From: JBCCGI01 sp039029355
GTDB taxonomy: Bacteria; Planctomycetota; UBA1135; GCA-002686595
Assembly (NCBI GenBank): GCA_039029355.1
Contig: JBCCGI010000040.1
Location: forward strand, 3,752 to 67,751
Reading direction: 5' to 3'
Length of the DNA: 64,000 nt
Under the pieces are notes generated by a model, which was not told the origin of the DNA, searched no databases, and saw nothing but the letters and a program-made list of their open reading frames with translations. Position 1 is the first letter of the stretch. The number at the start of each line of letters is the position of its first letter. Positions 27,409 to 35,105 of this stretch are shown piece by piece. A program made the translations under genes and the position numbers.

Positions 27409-30000
27409 CTAGCCCGGAGCCTGCTTCCGGCGGCGCCCCAGCAGCTTGAGGAGCACCAGCCCCACCACGACCGCGAGCGGAGCGCGCAACGGCCCGCTCC
27501 GCGGTCGCCTTCGCTCGCGCGCCTCGTCCGGCGGCGCGGCGAGCCGCACGCCGCCCGCGCCGAAGAGCTGCGCGAGGTGCGCGTGTACCGGCGGCACGGC
27601 CGACGGGTCGGCCGCGAGCGCTGCCGCCGCCTCCCGCCGCGCCGCCCGCAGCGCGCGCGCCAGGGTCATGCCTTCGGCGAGCGCCGCGTGCGCGGCGCGC
27701 GCGAACGCCACGGCGGCGTCGCGCTCCAGGGGCAGCGTCGCGGCGACGACCGCGACGCTGCCGCCGGTGAAGAACGAGGAGCGCAGGTGCCCCACCCCGT
27801 CGTCGCCGCGGCGCAGTCGCCCGCGCTCGGCGCCACACGCCGAGACGAGCACGACCGGCGGCCAGGCGAGGCGCTCCAGGTCGGCCGCGCTCCACGCGCC
27901 GGCCTGTCCGTCCGCGCCGAGCCACAGGCGCGCCGGCCGCGCCGCCTGCGAGTCGTAGTCGCCGTGGGCCAGAAGGTGCGCGAGCGAAGCTCCCCCGAGC
28001 GCCGCCGCGAGCCCCGCGGAGTCGGTCAGCTCGCGCGCCTCGCCCAGGACGCCGACCTCGAGCGCCTCGGGCCCGACGCCCAGCGTGCCCGCGTCCCAAC
28101 GCTCGCCCGCGAAGGCGACCGGCGGGCCGTTCAGGAGGCGTGCGGCGACGTCCGCTTCGGCGGCGCGGCGCGCGAGCCACAGCCCGACCGGCGCCGACGG
28201 CCAGTGCGCGACCGCGTGCCGCAGCCCGAGCGCCTCGCCGTCGCCGGGAGCGGTCAAGGCCTCGAACGGCACGTACCCGAAGGCGTCGAGGCCGATCACG
28301 ACGAGCTCGTCGAAGCGCCGCGCCCGCGCGTCGAGCGACGGCGGCCAAAACGCGCGCGAGGTGGCGTCGAGCGCGAGCGCGAGCCGCTGCGCCTCGACGC
28401 CGCCGCGCTCGTCGACGAGCAGCGCCGACGCGATCGCCTCCGCGGCGCGTCGCGCCAGCCGCAGGAGCTCCTCGGTGCCCGCCGCGAGCGGCTCGGCGAC
28501 CACCTCGCCGCCTCCGACCGTGAAGGTCCAGGCCGCCACGCGCCCGGGGAGGTAGAGCACGAGCCCCGCGTCGCGCTCCGCGAGGGCCTGCTGCAGCTCG
28601 GCCGCCGTCGGCGGCTCCAGGCCGAGCCGGCGCGCGAGCGTTCCGCACGCCTGCAGCCGCAGGACGGCGTCGAGGCCGCGCTCCGCGCCTGCGCCGCCCT
28701 CGTCGACGAAGCGCTCCAGCGCCACGCACTGGGCGAAGAACGCCTCGACCCACGGGCGCGCGAGCAGCGCGACGCCCTCCTCTTCGAGCGGCCAGTCGGC
28801 CGCGCGTTCGACGAACGCGGTCAGCGCCGGGCGCACCTCGTCGCGCAGCAGCGCGCCCGCCGCCTCCGCGTCGATCGCGTCGGCGGGGCCGAGGAGCGCG
28901 AGCCGCGCCGCCAGCCCCAGCGCCTGCAGCCGCAGCGGCGCGTGCGCGGGCGAGTCGCGCAGCGCCGCAAGCGCCGTCTCCAGCTCAACCCGCGCCTCCT
29001 CGACGGCGCCGCGGTCGAGGTAGGACGTGGCGAGGAACAGCCGCGCGCGCACCTCCTCGTCGGAGCGCATGCCAGCCTCGATCACGCGGCCCAGCTCCTC
29101 CTCGCCCGACCCCGGCGGCGCCGCGCCGCGGAACGCGCGCTGCACGTCGACGATCGCGAGCCGCGCCCGCACCTGCAGCGCGGTCTGCTCGGGGATCCGC
29201 TCGGCCCACGCGTCGGACTCGAAGCGCTCGCGCAGGCGGTCCGCCTCCGGACCGCGGCGCTGGATGGCCGAGTTGAGCTGGTACATCAGACTCGCGCCCC
29301 AGGTCGCCGGCCCGTCCTCCTCGCCCAGCGCGCGCGCGAGCTCCTCGCCGCGCCGGTGGTACTCCTCGGCGACCTCGCGCCGACCCAGCAGGTCGTAGGC
29401 CGCGCCGAGCTCGACCGTGAGCAGCGCCGCGAAGGCCTCCAGGTACGCGCGCGGCGGATTGGCGGGCGACGACGGCTCCGCCTGGAGCGCCGCGACGCGC
29501 TCGGCTCCGCGCTCGAGCAACGCCAGCGCGCGCCCGAACTCGAACTCGTCGCGCAGCAGCGTGCCGAGCTCGAGGTCGAGATAGCTCGCATAGGGGCTCT
29601 CGCGGTGGCGCTCGGCCGCCTCCTCCAAGAAGGCGATCGCCGCGGCGCGCTCCCCCTCGCGATCGAGGCGCGTGCCGTAGGCCTGCGCCGCGAACACCGC
29701 GAGCGTCCCGAGCGTCGGGTTCTCGGCGGCGACCGTGGCGCGGTAGAGCCGGCCGAGCGGCTCGCTCCAGGGCACGCCCGGCGCGAGCTCGCCGTCGGGA
29801 GCGGCCAGCTCGCCGGCGGTGATCGCGTCGTACAGCGCGTAGAGCTCGCCCACCTCGAGCGTGCGCTCGTCGTCGGCCGCGCGCACGAGCTCGGCGCGCG
29901 CCCGGCTCGCACCGGCTGCTGCTGCGGCGGCGGAGGCGTCCGGACCCTCCTGTCCCGACGCGGCTAGCGCGAGGAGAGCGAAGCCGAGGCCGAGCCCCAT
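27409..30000 (-). CDS. TPR-CHAT caspase-like protease, predicted periplasmic and membrane-tethered
   Basis: 863 residues. ATG at 30000, 37 nt inside the preceding gene. N-terminal export signal (MGLGLGFALLALAASGQEG). Residues about 60-450 are alpha-helical, TPR-like, with Ala/Glu/Leu-rich repeats. Residues about 500-830 form a CHAT domain with catalytic dyad H679 (LLAHGDYD) and C722 (VVLVSACGAERG), followed by the usual FFTGGSVAVVAATLPLERDA. One hydrophobic helix near the C-terminus (LAVVVGLVLLKLLGRRRK) could anchor it. Third gene of an ECF sigma/anti-sigma-like/CHAT operon. CHAT proteases cleave specific partners in other systems, and the membrane protein upstream is the obvious candidate substrate. 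That is inference. Confidence 0.88.
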   Translation of the reverse strand: MGLGLGFALLALAASGQEGPDASAAAAAAGASRARAELVRAADDERTLEVGELYALYDAITAGELAAPDGELAPGVPWSEPLGRLYRATVAAENPTLGTLAVFAAQAYGTRLDREGERAAAIAFLEEAAERHRESPYASYLDLELGTLLRDEFEFGRALALLERGAERVAALQAEPSSPANPPRAYLEAFAALLTVELGAAYDLLGRREVAEEYHRRGEELARALGEEDGPATWGASLMYQLNSAIQRRGPEADRLRERFESDAWAERIPEQTALQVRARLAIVDVQRAFRGAAPPGSGEEELGRVIEAGMRSDEEVRARLFLATSYLDRGAVEEARVELETALAALRDSPAHAPLRLQALGLAARLALLGPADAIDAEAAGALLRDEVRPALTAFVERAADWPLEEEGVALLARPWVEAFFAQCVALERFVDEGGAGAERGLDAVLRLQACGTLARRLGLEPPTAAELQQALAERDAGLVLYLPGRVAAWTFTVGGGEVVAEPLAAGTEELLRLARRAAEAIASALLVDERGGVEAQRLALALDATSRAFWPPSLDARARRFDELVVIGLDAFGYVPFEALTAPGDGEALGLRHAVAHWPSAPVGLWLARRAAEADVAARLLNGPPVAFAGERWDAGTLGVGPEALEVGVLGEARELTDSAGLAAALGGASLAHLLAHGDYDSQAARPARLWLGADGQAGAWSAADLERLAWPPVVLVSACGAERGRLRRGDDGVGHLRSSFFTGGSVAVVAATLPLERDAAVAFARAAHAALAEGMTLARALRAARREAAAALAADPSAVPPVHAHLAQLFGAGGVRLAAPPDEARERRRPRSGPLRAPLAVVVGLVLLKLLGRRRKQAPG

Positions 30001-30653
30001 CGCTGGATCGTCAGTCCGCTGGGGTCGAGCAACCAGACCTCCCACTGGATGCTGGGTCCGAGCTGCGCCAGCTCGGCGGCGGTGGGCGTGTAGCGCGGAG
30101 CGTCGAGCTCCTCGACGACGAACGCGGGCTCGGGTTCCGAGGCGTTCCAGACCTTGAGCCGGTAGCGCGGAGCCCCGTCCTCGCAGGCGCTCCACACGAA
30201 GGGCGTGTGGGCGTCGACCGCGCCGGACGGGAACAGCGCGGGCCCGGCCTCGGGCCCGCCGGAGAGCCAGACGCGACCGTCGGGGTCACCGGCGCCGCTC
30301 GACCCCGGCTCCTCGCCGGCACCCGCGCCGCGGGCCAGCCAGCCGAGCGTGAGGCCGATCAGGAGCCCAGCCGCGGCCGCCGGCCACGGGAAGCCGCGGC
30401 GGCCGGCGCCCCCGCGCACGAGCGCGCGCGGGCCGTGACTCGACGACGCCGAGGGGTTCGCGGATGCCGCGGCCGCGGGGGGCGCCGTCGCGAGGCGATA
30501 CTCACGCTCCTCCTGGGCGAGTCGCTCAAGGGTGCGCTCGGCCAGCTCGAGGTCGCGCGGGCGCACCTCTTCGGCCGCCTGTTCGACCAGCGCCTCGAGC
30601 TCGGCACCCGAGAAATCGTCCGGGGTCGGCTCGTGCTCGCCGCTGCCGATCAT
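29964..30653 (-). CDS. single-span membrane protein, likely anti-sigma factor
   Basis: 229 residues, start ATG at 30653 overlapping the sigma factor stop (ATGA). Residues 1-60 are acidic and helical (DFSGAELEALVEQAAEEVRP; LELAERTLERLAQEER), as expected for a sigma-binding domain. One membrane helix lies at about 92-110 (WPAAAAGLLIGLTLGWLA). The 115-residue outer part (VWLSGGPEAGPALF, RYRLKVWNASEPEPAFVVEE, WEVWLLDP) looks like a fibronectin-type beta domain. No zinc-binding HxxxCxxC motif, so it is not a ZAS anti-sigma. Placed between an ECF factor and a CHAT protease, which suggests a cleavable sensor/anti-sigma. Family not recognised. Confidence 0.75.
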   Translation of the reverse strand: MIGSGEHEPTPDDFSGAELEALVEQAAEEVRPRDLELAERTLERLAQEEREYRLATAPPAAAASANPSASSSHGPRALVRGGAGRRGFPWPAAAAGLLIGLTLGWLARGAGAGEEPGSSGAGDPDGRVWLSGGPEAGPALFPSGAVDAHTPFVWSACEDGAPRYRLKVWNASEPEPAFVVEELDAPRYTPTAAELAQLGPSIQWEVWLLDPSGLTIQRWGSASASLSSR

Positions 30654-31252
30654 GAGGCCAGGTCCTCGCGGCCGGGGCCGATCACGGTGCGGAGCCGCTC
30701 GAGGCCGCGGTAGTAGTGCGACTTGGCGGTGTTCGGGGAGAGCGACAGGCGGTCCGCGATGGCGTCGAAGGTCAGCTCCTCGAAGTGCTTCAGGCGGATC
30801 ACCGTCGAGGCCGGCGGCCCCAGGCGCTCGATGGCGCGCTCGAGGTAGTCGCGGGTGTCGCTCGGCACCTCGCCGGGCACGGCGCCGGCCACGGCGCCCT
30901 CGCTCTGCTCGCGCTGCAGCGAGCGCGCGCGCCGCCTGCGCCAGCGCTGCACCTCGACGGCGGCGAAGCCGCAGGCCCAGCTCTCGAGGCGCGTCGTGCC
31001 GCGGTAGCCCTCGGCCTTGCGCCAGAGCGCGAGGTAGGTCTCCTGGGCGATGTCCTCCACGACCGCCTCGGAGACCGGCGTGCCCCCCCGGCGGCAGAAG
31101 CGCCGGACGAAGGGCGCGACGCAGGCCACGCGCTGGGCGAAGCGGCGGGTCGCATCGGGGTCGAGCGCGAGGGCGCGCTGAACCAGGTCGTAGTCGTCGC
31201 GGTGGAGCAAAGCCAAGCGGCGGGGCGCGGCGGACGCCCCTCCTAGCTCCAT
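30650..31252 (-). CDS. ECF-type RNA polymerase sigma factor (CHAT-linked)
   Basis: 200-residue sigma-70 family factor. Region 2 around residues 40-105 (VEDIAQETYLALWRKAEGYR, LESWACGFAAVEVQRWRRRR); region 4 at about 130-195 (YLERAIERLGPPASTVIRLK, LTFDAIADRLSLSPNTAKSH, YYRGLERLRTVI). Directs polymerase to its own regulon, probably including this operon. First gene of the ECF/anti-sigma/CHAT operon; it overlaps the second gene by four bases. No -35/-10 can be named for its own promoter. The 72-bp gap from the cupin-HEAT gene upstream shows no terminator, so read-through is possible. Confidence 0.92.
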   Translation of the reverse strand: MELGGASAAPRRLALLHRDDYDLVQRALALDPDATRRFAQRVACVAPFVRRFCRRGGTPVSEAVVEDIAQETYLALWRKAEGYRGTTRLESWACGFAAVEVQRWRRRRARSLQREQSEGAVAGAVPGEVPSDTRDYLERAIERLGPPASTVIRLKHFEELTFDAIADRLSLSPNTAKSHYYRGLERLRTVIGPGREDLAS

Positions 31253-31324
31253 TCTATCCGAGCCGGAGCGGCGCTCGGCAGCAAACCGCCGCGAACCGCG
31301 CCGCGGCGCCGCACTCCGCGCGCG

Positions 31325-32203
31325 CTAGACCCCGAGCGCCGCCGCGGCGCGCACCGAGGGGTCGCGGTCGCCGGCGGCGAGCGCCGCGATCTCCGCGCCC
31401 CGACCGGGCTCCAGGTGCGCCAGCGAGCGGTAGGCCGCTGCGCGGACGCGCGGGAACACGTGCGTCGCGGCGATGTCCTCGAGCAGGTTCGCGGTCGCGC
31501 CGTCGCCGACGTGCGCCGCGAGCCGCACGATCATCTCGCGGCACGAGCCCGGGTTCTGGACGCGCCCGGTGATGGTGCCGGCCTCGAGGTCGAACCAGTA
31601 CTGCTCGCGCGCCGCCACCTCGGGCGAGACGACCATGAAGTTGAGCGACATCGAGAACTCGCTCGGCGGCGACTGGCTGTGGATGTCGCGCGAGGCGCGG
31701 TAGAACATCACCTTGCCGGCGGGCAGCGCGGTGGTCTCCAGGTAGCGCAGGTCGACCCTCTCGCCCACCTCGCCCCGCACGGTGTCCGGGTCGTACTCGT
31801 AGATCTTCGTCCCGTACCCGCCCCCGATGTAGCCGACGGTCAGGAACGAGAAGTTGTGATCGTGCGGGCGCGAGTAGGCGAACAGGCGCGACTGCCAGTC
31901 CCACACCTGCCCGGTGTCCGACGGCGGAGCCCACATGTTGGCGCGCACGAAGAAGCGCTCGCCGCCGCCCAGAGTCAGCGTCTGGGCCGAGTAGGCGTTG
32001 GTGGGCTGGAACGAGCGCCAGTCGCGCAGCTCCTGGTTGAACTTCTCGACCAGGAAGGTGCGGTTGTTCGCGAGGGCCGCGAGCTTTGGGGCCGACTCGA
32101 TGACCTGGTCGGTGTCCGACGGATCGACGCGGTGGGTCACGTGCTCGAGGTACTCCTCGAGGCTGATCGCGTCGCTGGTTTCGGTTTGGATCGTGAGCGC
32201 CAT
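31325..32203 (-). CDS. cupin-like protein with C-terminal HEAT repeats
   Basis: 292 residues, ATG at 32203 just 2 nt after the HEAT-repeat gene. The central part looks like a cupin: H114-D-H116 (RPHDHNFSFLTVGYIGGGYG) as first motif and PAG-x10-H175 (LPAGKVMFYRASRDIHSQSP) as second motif, giving three possible metal-binding histidines. Residues 1-60 are helical. Residues 225-292 are two or so HEAT-type repeats (ATANLLEDIAATHVFPRVRA; GRGAEIAALAAGDRDPSVRA). Could be an iron oxygenase acting on a peptide or small molecule, or a binding protein. Placement in a run with a 48-residue peptide gene suggests a peptide-related role; that part is inference. Confidence 0.75.
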   Translation of the reverse strand: MALTIQTETSDAISLEEYLEHVTHRVDPSDTDQVIESAPKLAALANNRTFLVEKFNQELRDWRSFQPTNAYSAQTLTLGGGERFFVRANMWAPPSDTGQVWDWQSRLFAYSRPHDHNFSFLTVGYIGGGYGTKIYEYDPDTVRGEVGERVDLRYLETTALPAGKVMFYRASRDIHSQSPPSEFSMSLNFMVVSPEVAAREQYWFDLEAGTITGRVQNPGSCREMIVRLAAHVGDGATANLLEDIAATHVFPRVRAAAYRSLAHLEPGRGAEIAALAAGDRDPSVRAAAALGV

Positions 32204-32205
32204 GG

Positions 32206-33105
32206 CTATGCGGGGGTGGCGGAGGTGGAGCGGAGGCGGTTCAGGGCGGACTCGGCGGCGTTGCGCACGTGCGGGTGGTCGTCGTCGCACAGCTGGGCGA
32301 GCGCGCGCAGCCCGGCGCCACGGTCGAGGCGCGCGATCGCCTGGACGGCGGACCAGCGCACGTAGTGCGCGGGGTGGGTCAGCAGCGGAGACAGCGCCTC
32401 CAGCGAGCTGGCGTCGCCCAGCTCGGACAGCATGCGCGCGGTGAACTGCAGCCGCGACGCCGCCGCCGAGCTGGAGATCGCGCGCACCGGCAGGAGCGTC
32501 TCGAGGTCGTACTCCCACTGGATCGGCGAGCTGGTGCGCGAGACCAGGAACAGCAGCACGGTCGGCACCTCGGTCGGGAGCGCGCGGAACAGGTCGTAGC
32601 CGAGCCGGATGCGCTCGATCGCGCCCGGCGGCACGCTCCGCACGCCGCGCGGGACCAGGCGCCGGCTGGTGTCGAGCAGCTCGGCCGGGAACGGGTCCGG
32701 CTGCAGGAAGCTCTCGAAGCGGAAGTCCGACGCTCCGTCGAGCGGGAGCGGGCACATCAGCGTGTGCTCGCAACGGCTGTAGAGGCGCTCGGGAGTCTCG
32801 GTCGACGGCTCGACGATGCGCAGCGCGAGCGACGCCTTGTCGCCCTGGAACACCGCCAGGTCGAGCTCGGTCAACCCGCCGTGCGGGATGTGCCGGCCGT
32901 CGCGGTTCATCGCGGTCAGCTCGGCGGTCACGAGCGAGCGCAGGAAGTCCGAACGAACGAGCTCCCCGAAGGCCTCTTCGACGAGCCAGAAGGACTCCGC
33001 GTCCGCGGGGGACACGAGACGGTCGAGCGCGCCCCAGAACCGCTCGAGGGAGGAGCTGGTTTGAATCCTGGCGGAGGCGCGTTCGGCAAGGGTGGGAGTC
33101 GGCAT
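32206..33105 (-). CDS. HEAT-repeat protein of unknown function
   Basis: 299 residues, cytoplasmic, no signal peptide. Residues 1-205 match nothing I recognise: mixed sequence with DAESFWLVEEAFGELVRSDF, HIPHGGLTELDLAVFQGDKA and IRLGYDLFRALPTEVPTVLL. Residues 205-295 are HEAT-like helical repeats (LSELGDASSLEALSPLLTHP, AHYVRWSAVQAIARLDRG, DDHPHVRNAAESALNRL). Shares the HEAT theme with the next gene, two bases downstream, so the pair probably works together as scaffold and enzyme. ATG at 33105 has no clear ribosome site, so it may rely on coupling from the 100-residue gene, 54 nt upstream. Confidence 0.75.
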   Translation of the reverse strand: MPTPTLAERASARIQTSSSLERFWGALDRLVSPADAESFWLVEEAFGELVRSDFLRSLVTAELTAMNRDGRHIPHGGLTELDLAVFQGDKASLALRIVEPSTETPERLYSRCEHTLMCPLPLDGASDFRFESFLQPDPFPAELLDTSRRLVPRGVRSVPPGAIERIRLGYDLFRALPTEVPTVLLFLVSRTSSPIQWEYDLETLLPVRAISSSAAASRLQFTARMLSELGDASSLEALSPLLTHPAHYVRWSAVQAIARLDRGAGLRALAQLCDDDHPHVRNAAESALNRLRSTSATPA

Positions 33106-33159
33106 GTGGGATCGTCGGGTCGGTGGTTTCGGGAAGCTCGTTCGGACGGGGTGGCCTGC

Positions 33160-33462
33160 CTACTGGACGACGTGCAGGGTCATCTGGTACTCGGACTGAA
33201 GCCAGCCGGCGATCTCGGCGGCGGTCTTTGGGTCGCCGGACTCCTTGGCCGCGTTCATCGAGGCCATCACGACCTCGGTGCCGGGGCCGTTCGCGAAGCC
33301 GATCGGGCGTCCCTTGCCGCACGAGAACTCCTCGAGCGCCTTGAACAGCGACTCGCGGCTCAGGACGTAGGCGCGGAAGACGCGGTGGATGCCGTCGTCC
33401 TGCAGGGCCTCGCGAAGCAGGTCCTGCCAGGCGCACTCCATGAGTTCGTTCTTGGTCGCCAT
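33160..33462 (-). CDS. small protein of unknown function, 100 aa
   Basis: ATG at 33462 with a strong AAGGAG 8 nt upstream. The first 45 residues are helical (NELMECAWQDLLREALQDDG; HRVFRAYVLSRESLFKALEE), with a faint likeness to NHLP/Nif11-type leader sequences of natural-product peptides. The rest (GKGRPIGFANGPGTEVVMAS; AAKESGDPKTAAEIAGWLQS; ends TLHVVQ) resembles no known core. It lies between the 48-residue peptide gene (49 nt upstream) and the HEAT gene and is surely translated, judged by its ribosome site. Could be a second precursor, an escort protein or an immunity-type protein. Confidence 0.7.
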   Translation of the reverse strand: MATKNELMECAWQDLLREALQDDGIHRVFRAYVLSRESLFKALEEFSCGKGRPIGFANGPGTEVVMASMNAAKESGDPKTAAEIAGWLQSEYQMTLHVVQ

Positions 33463-33511
33463 GGTTCTTTCTCCTTGTGGGTATGCGTTGGAACTGAGAG
33501 CGTGCTGGCGC

Positions 33512-33658
33512 CTAGACGCAGCAGATGACGAGCACGACGGTCGCGACGATGAGCCCGACGTTGGGCTCGACCACGTCCGTATCGGTCACGGGCGGCGTCA
33601 CGGGCACCTCGAGGTCCTCGAGATCGAAGCCGCGCGGGCTTTCCGGGGTGGCTTGCAT
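33512..33658 (-). CDS. 48-residue peptide with hydrophobic ICCV tail (possible RiPP or small membrane peptide)
   Basis: Below usual ORF size, but preceded by a strong AAAGGAG with proper spacing to ATG 33658 and ended by TAG at 33512. Residues 1-18 are acidic (ESPRGFDLEDLEVP), 19-33 are Pro/Thr/Val-rich with Asp (PVTPPVTDTDVVEPN), and 34-48 are wholly hydrophobic with two adjacent cysteines at the end (GLIVATVVLVICCV). An acidic leader plus a short distinct C-terminus is the shape of a ribosomal peptide precursor. The alternative is a tail-anchored one-helix peptide. Neighbours: the 100-aa, HEAT and cupin-HEAT genes downstream and a terminator upstream. No known maturase or peptide exporter is present. 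Confidence 0.6.
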   Translation of the reverse strand: MQATPESPRGFDLEDLEVPVTPPVTDTDVVEPNVGLIVATVVLVICCV

Positions 33659-33822
33659 GGGAAGCTCCTTTTGGGTTGTTGAGGTTCTTTCTACGGGTCA
33701 GCGCGGGCGCCACAGCGGCGGCCCGGAGCTGGATGTCGCCCCGCAGCGCGAGCAGACCTCCCCTAGCGACCGCGCTCGTGCGGCTTTCTCGCGGGCCTCT
33801 CTTGGAGAAGAGGAGGGAGGGC

Positions 33823-33850
33823 GGCGGCCGGGGTCACCGCCCCGGCCGCC
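33823..33850 (-). terminator. GC-rich hairpin after the 150-aa gene
   Basis: GGCGGCCGGGG (33823-33833) pairs perfectly with CCCCGGCCGCC (33840-33850), loop TCACCG. Starts 13 nt past the minus-strand stop at 33863. The following minus-strand sequence is pyrimidine-rich (CCTCCCTCCTCTTCTCC). It separates the kinase/sigma/150-aa unit from the peptide unit, which therefore should have its own promoter in 33659-33822. Confidence 0.65.
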
Positions 33851-33862
33851 CGGCGGCGCTGG

Positions 33863-34315
33863 CTAGTAGATCAGCTCGGGGTTGCCCCGGTTGATCACCT
33901 TGGGGTCGTGCACGTGGAGCTCTCCTTCGGCCTCGACGCGCAGCATGTAGCGGTAGGTGTGGATGTTGCCCGAGGCGATGGTCACGGTCATCGTCAGCAC
34001 CGAGGGGCTCGACTGGGTGACCAGGAACATCGTCGGGAAGTCGTCCGTCGGTCCGGGCCTCTCGGGGCCGAGCAGCAGCGGCCCTTCGGCGAAGACCGCG
34101 TCGTCCGGGTTGGTGATCGTGAAGGTCACCTCCCAGGACCCGGCACCCAGCACGATGTCGCCGGCCTCGGGGCCGCGGCGGGTGGGCTCCACCACCTGGA
34201 TGAGGAGCGTTCCGTCGCTCTCGTAGGTGACCTGGACCGACACCGGGGTCGCGTCGACCTCGGGGGTGGCGGACTTGAGGGTCTGAACGCGCTGCTTGCT
34301 CTGGGCGGACTCCAT
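33863..34315 (-). CDS. 150-aa beta-rich protein of unknown function
   Basis: ATG at 34315 with AAGGAG about 12 nt upstream. No signal peptide. Sequence alternates short strands: VDATPVSVQVTYESDGTLLI, SWEVTFTITNPDDAVFAEGP, SVLTMTVTIASGNIHTYRYM, RVEAEGELHVHDPKVINRGN. This suggests a small immunoglobulin-like or jelly-roll beta sandwich. Lies 109 nt downstream of the kinase-linked ECF factor and may be read from the same transcript, ending at the hairpin 33823-33850. No known family. Confidence 0.72.
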   Translation of the reverse strand: MESAQSKQRVQTLKSATPEVDATPVSVQVTYESDGTLLIQVVEPTRRGPEAGDIVLGAGSWEVTFTITNPDDAVFAEGPLLLGPERPGPTDDFPTMFLVTQSSPSVLTMTVTIASGNIHTYRYMLRVEAEGELHVHDPKVINRGNPELIY

Positions 34316-34424
34316 CGCCGTGTCTCCTTTTCCTAAGCGGTTGGGCGAGGTGCGGCGCGGCCGCGGCCTCACCGAGATGTCCTGACGAGGGCCGTTTTCA
34401 CCCCCGCAATCTTTCAAAAACTGC

Positions 34425-35105
34425 TCAGGCGAGGTGCGCCATCAGCTCGCGCATCTCGCTCCTGAGGTCGTCCCCACCCTCGCGGCTCTCGAAGCGCACC
34501 ACCTGCTCCAGCGCGCCGCGGAACTCCTCCCGGGCCCGGGCGTACTCGCGGTGCACGCGCGGCGCCTCCTCGCCGAGCTCCTCGGCGATGCGGCGGATCG
34601 GCAGGTTCTCGAAGAAGCGCAGGCGCAGGATCTCACAGCGGCGCTCGCGGCTTCCGCCGGCCTCGCGGGCGCTGCGCTCGAAGGCGCTGCGGGCGCGGCT
34701 GAGCACGCTCCGGGCCCAGGCGCGGTTGAACTCGCGCTCCGGCGTCGACTCCTCGGCCGGCGCGAGCGAGGAAGGCGGCAGCTCGACGCCGAGCTCCGGC
34801 CGCAGGCGCGCGCGGCGCTCCTCGAAGCGCCGCGCCACGTTCATCGTGACGCCGAACAGGAACGCGCGGAACCCGCGCGGCGCCTCGTCGACCGCGCGCT
34901 GCAGTGCGCCGCGCTCGCGCAGGCACTCCATCAGCGTCTCCTGGGCCGCGTCCTCGACGTCCTGCAGGGCCGAGCTGCCGCGCCAGCGCGACGACAGGAA
35001 GTCGACCACCAACCCACGGTACAGCGCGCAGAAGCGCTCGGTCTCGCGCGCGTCGCCGCCGGCGGCGTCCGCGAGCAGCGCCCAGCAGGTGGTCGGGCCG
35101 CTCAT
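34425..35105 (-). CDS. ECF-type sigma factor (kinase-linked)
   Basis: 226-residue sigma-70 family protein. Region 2 at about 20-105 (FLSSRWRGSSALQDVEDAAQ, ETLMECLRERGALQRAVDEA, GFRAFLFGVTMNVARRFEER); region 4 at about 135-205 (CEILRLRFFENLPIRRIAEE, LGEEAPRVHREYARAREEFR), with an acidic linker. This resembles planctomycete ECF groups in which the factor is coupled to a Ser/Thr kinase instead of an anti-sigma. The start overlaps the kinase stop (ATGA), so kinase and sigma are translated together. Expected to be activated by phosphorylation. The likely target promoters are unknown. Confidence 0.9.
   Translation of the reverse strand: MSGPTTCWALLADAAGGDARETERFCALYRGLVVDFLSSRWRGSSALQDVEDAAQETLMECLRERGALQRAVDEAPRGFRAFLFGVTMNVARRFEERRARLRPELGVELPPSSLAPAEESTPEREFNRAWARSVLSRARSAFERSAREAGGSRERRCEILRLRFFENLPIRRIAEELGEEAPRVHREYARAREEFRGALEQVVRFESREGGDDLRSEMRELMAHLA

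Noticed and set aside
27409..31252. Type III-E CRISPR (gRAMP/Csx29) locus because of the TPR-CHAT plus ECF pairing
   Set aside because: No gRAMP/Cas7-11, no array and no Csx30-like protein. The CHAT protein carries an export signal, unlike cytoplasmic Csx29.
33360..33713. Longer 117-aa frame across the 48-aa peptide and its spacer
   Set aside because: No ribosome site, no conserved feature, and it reads through two well-supported small genes in another frame.
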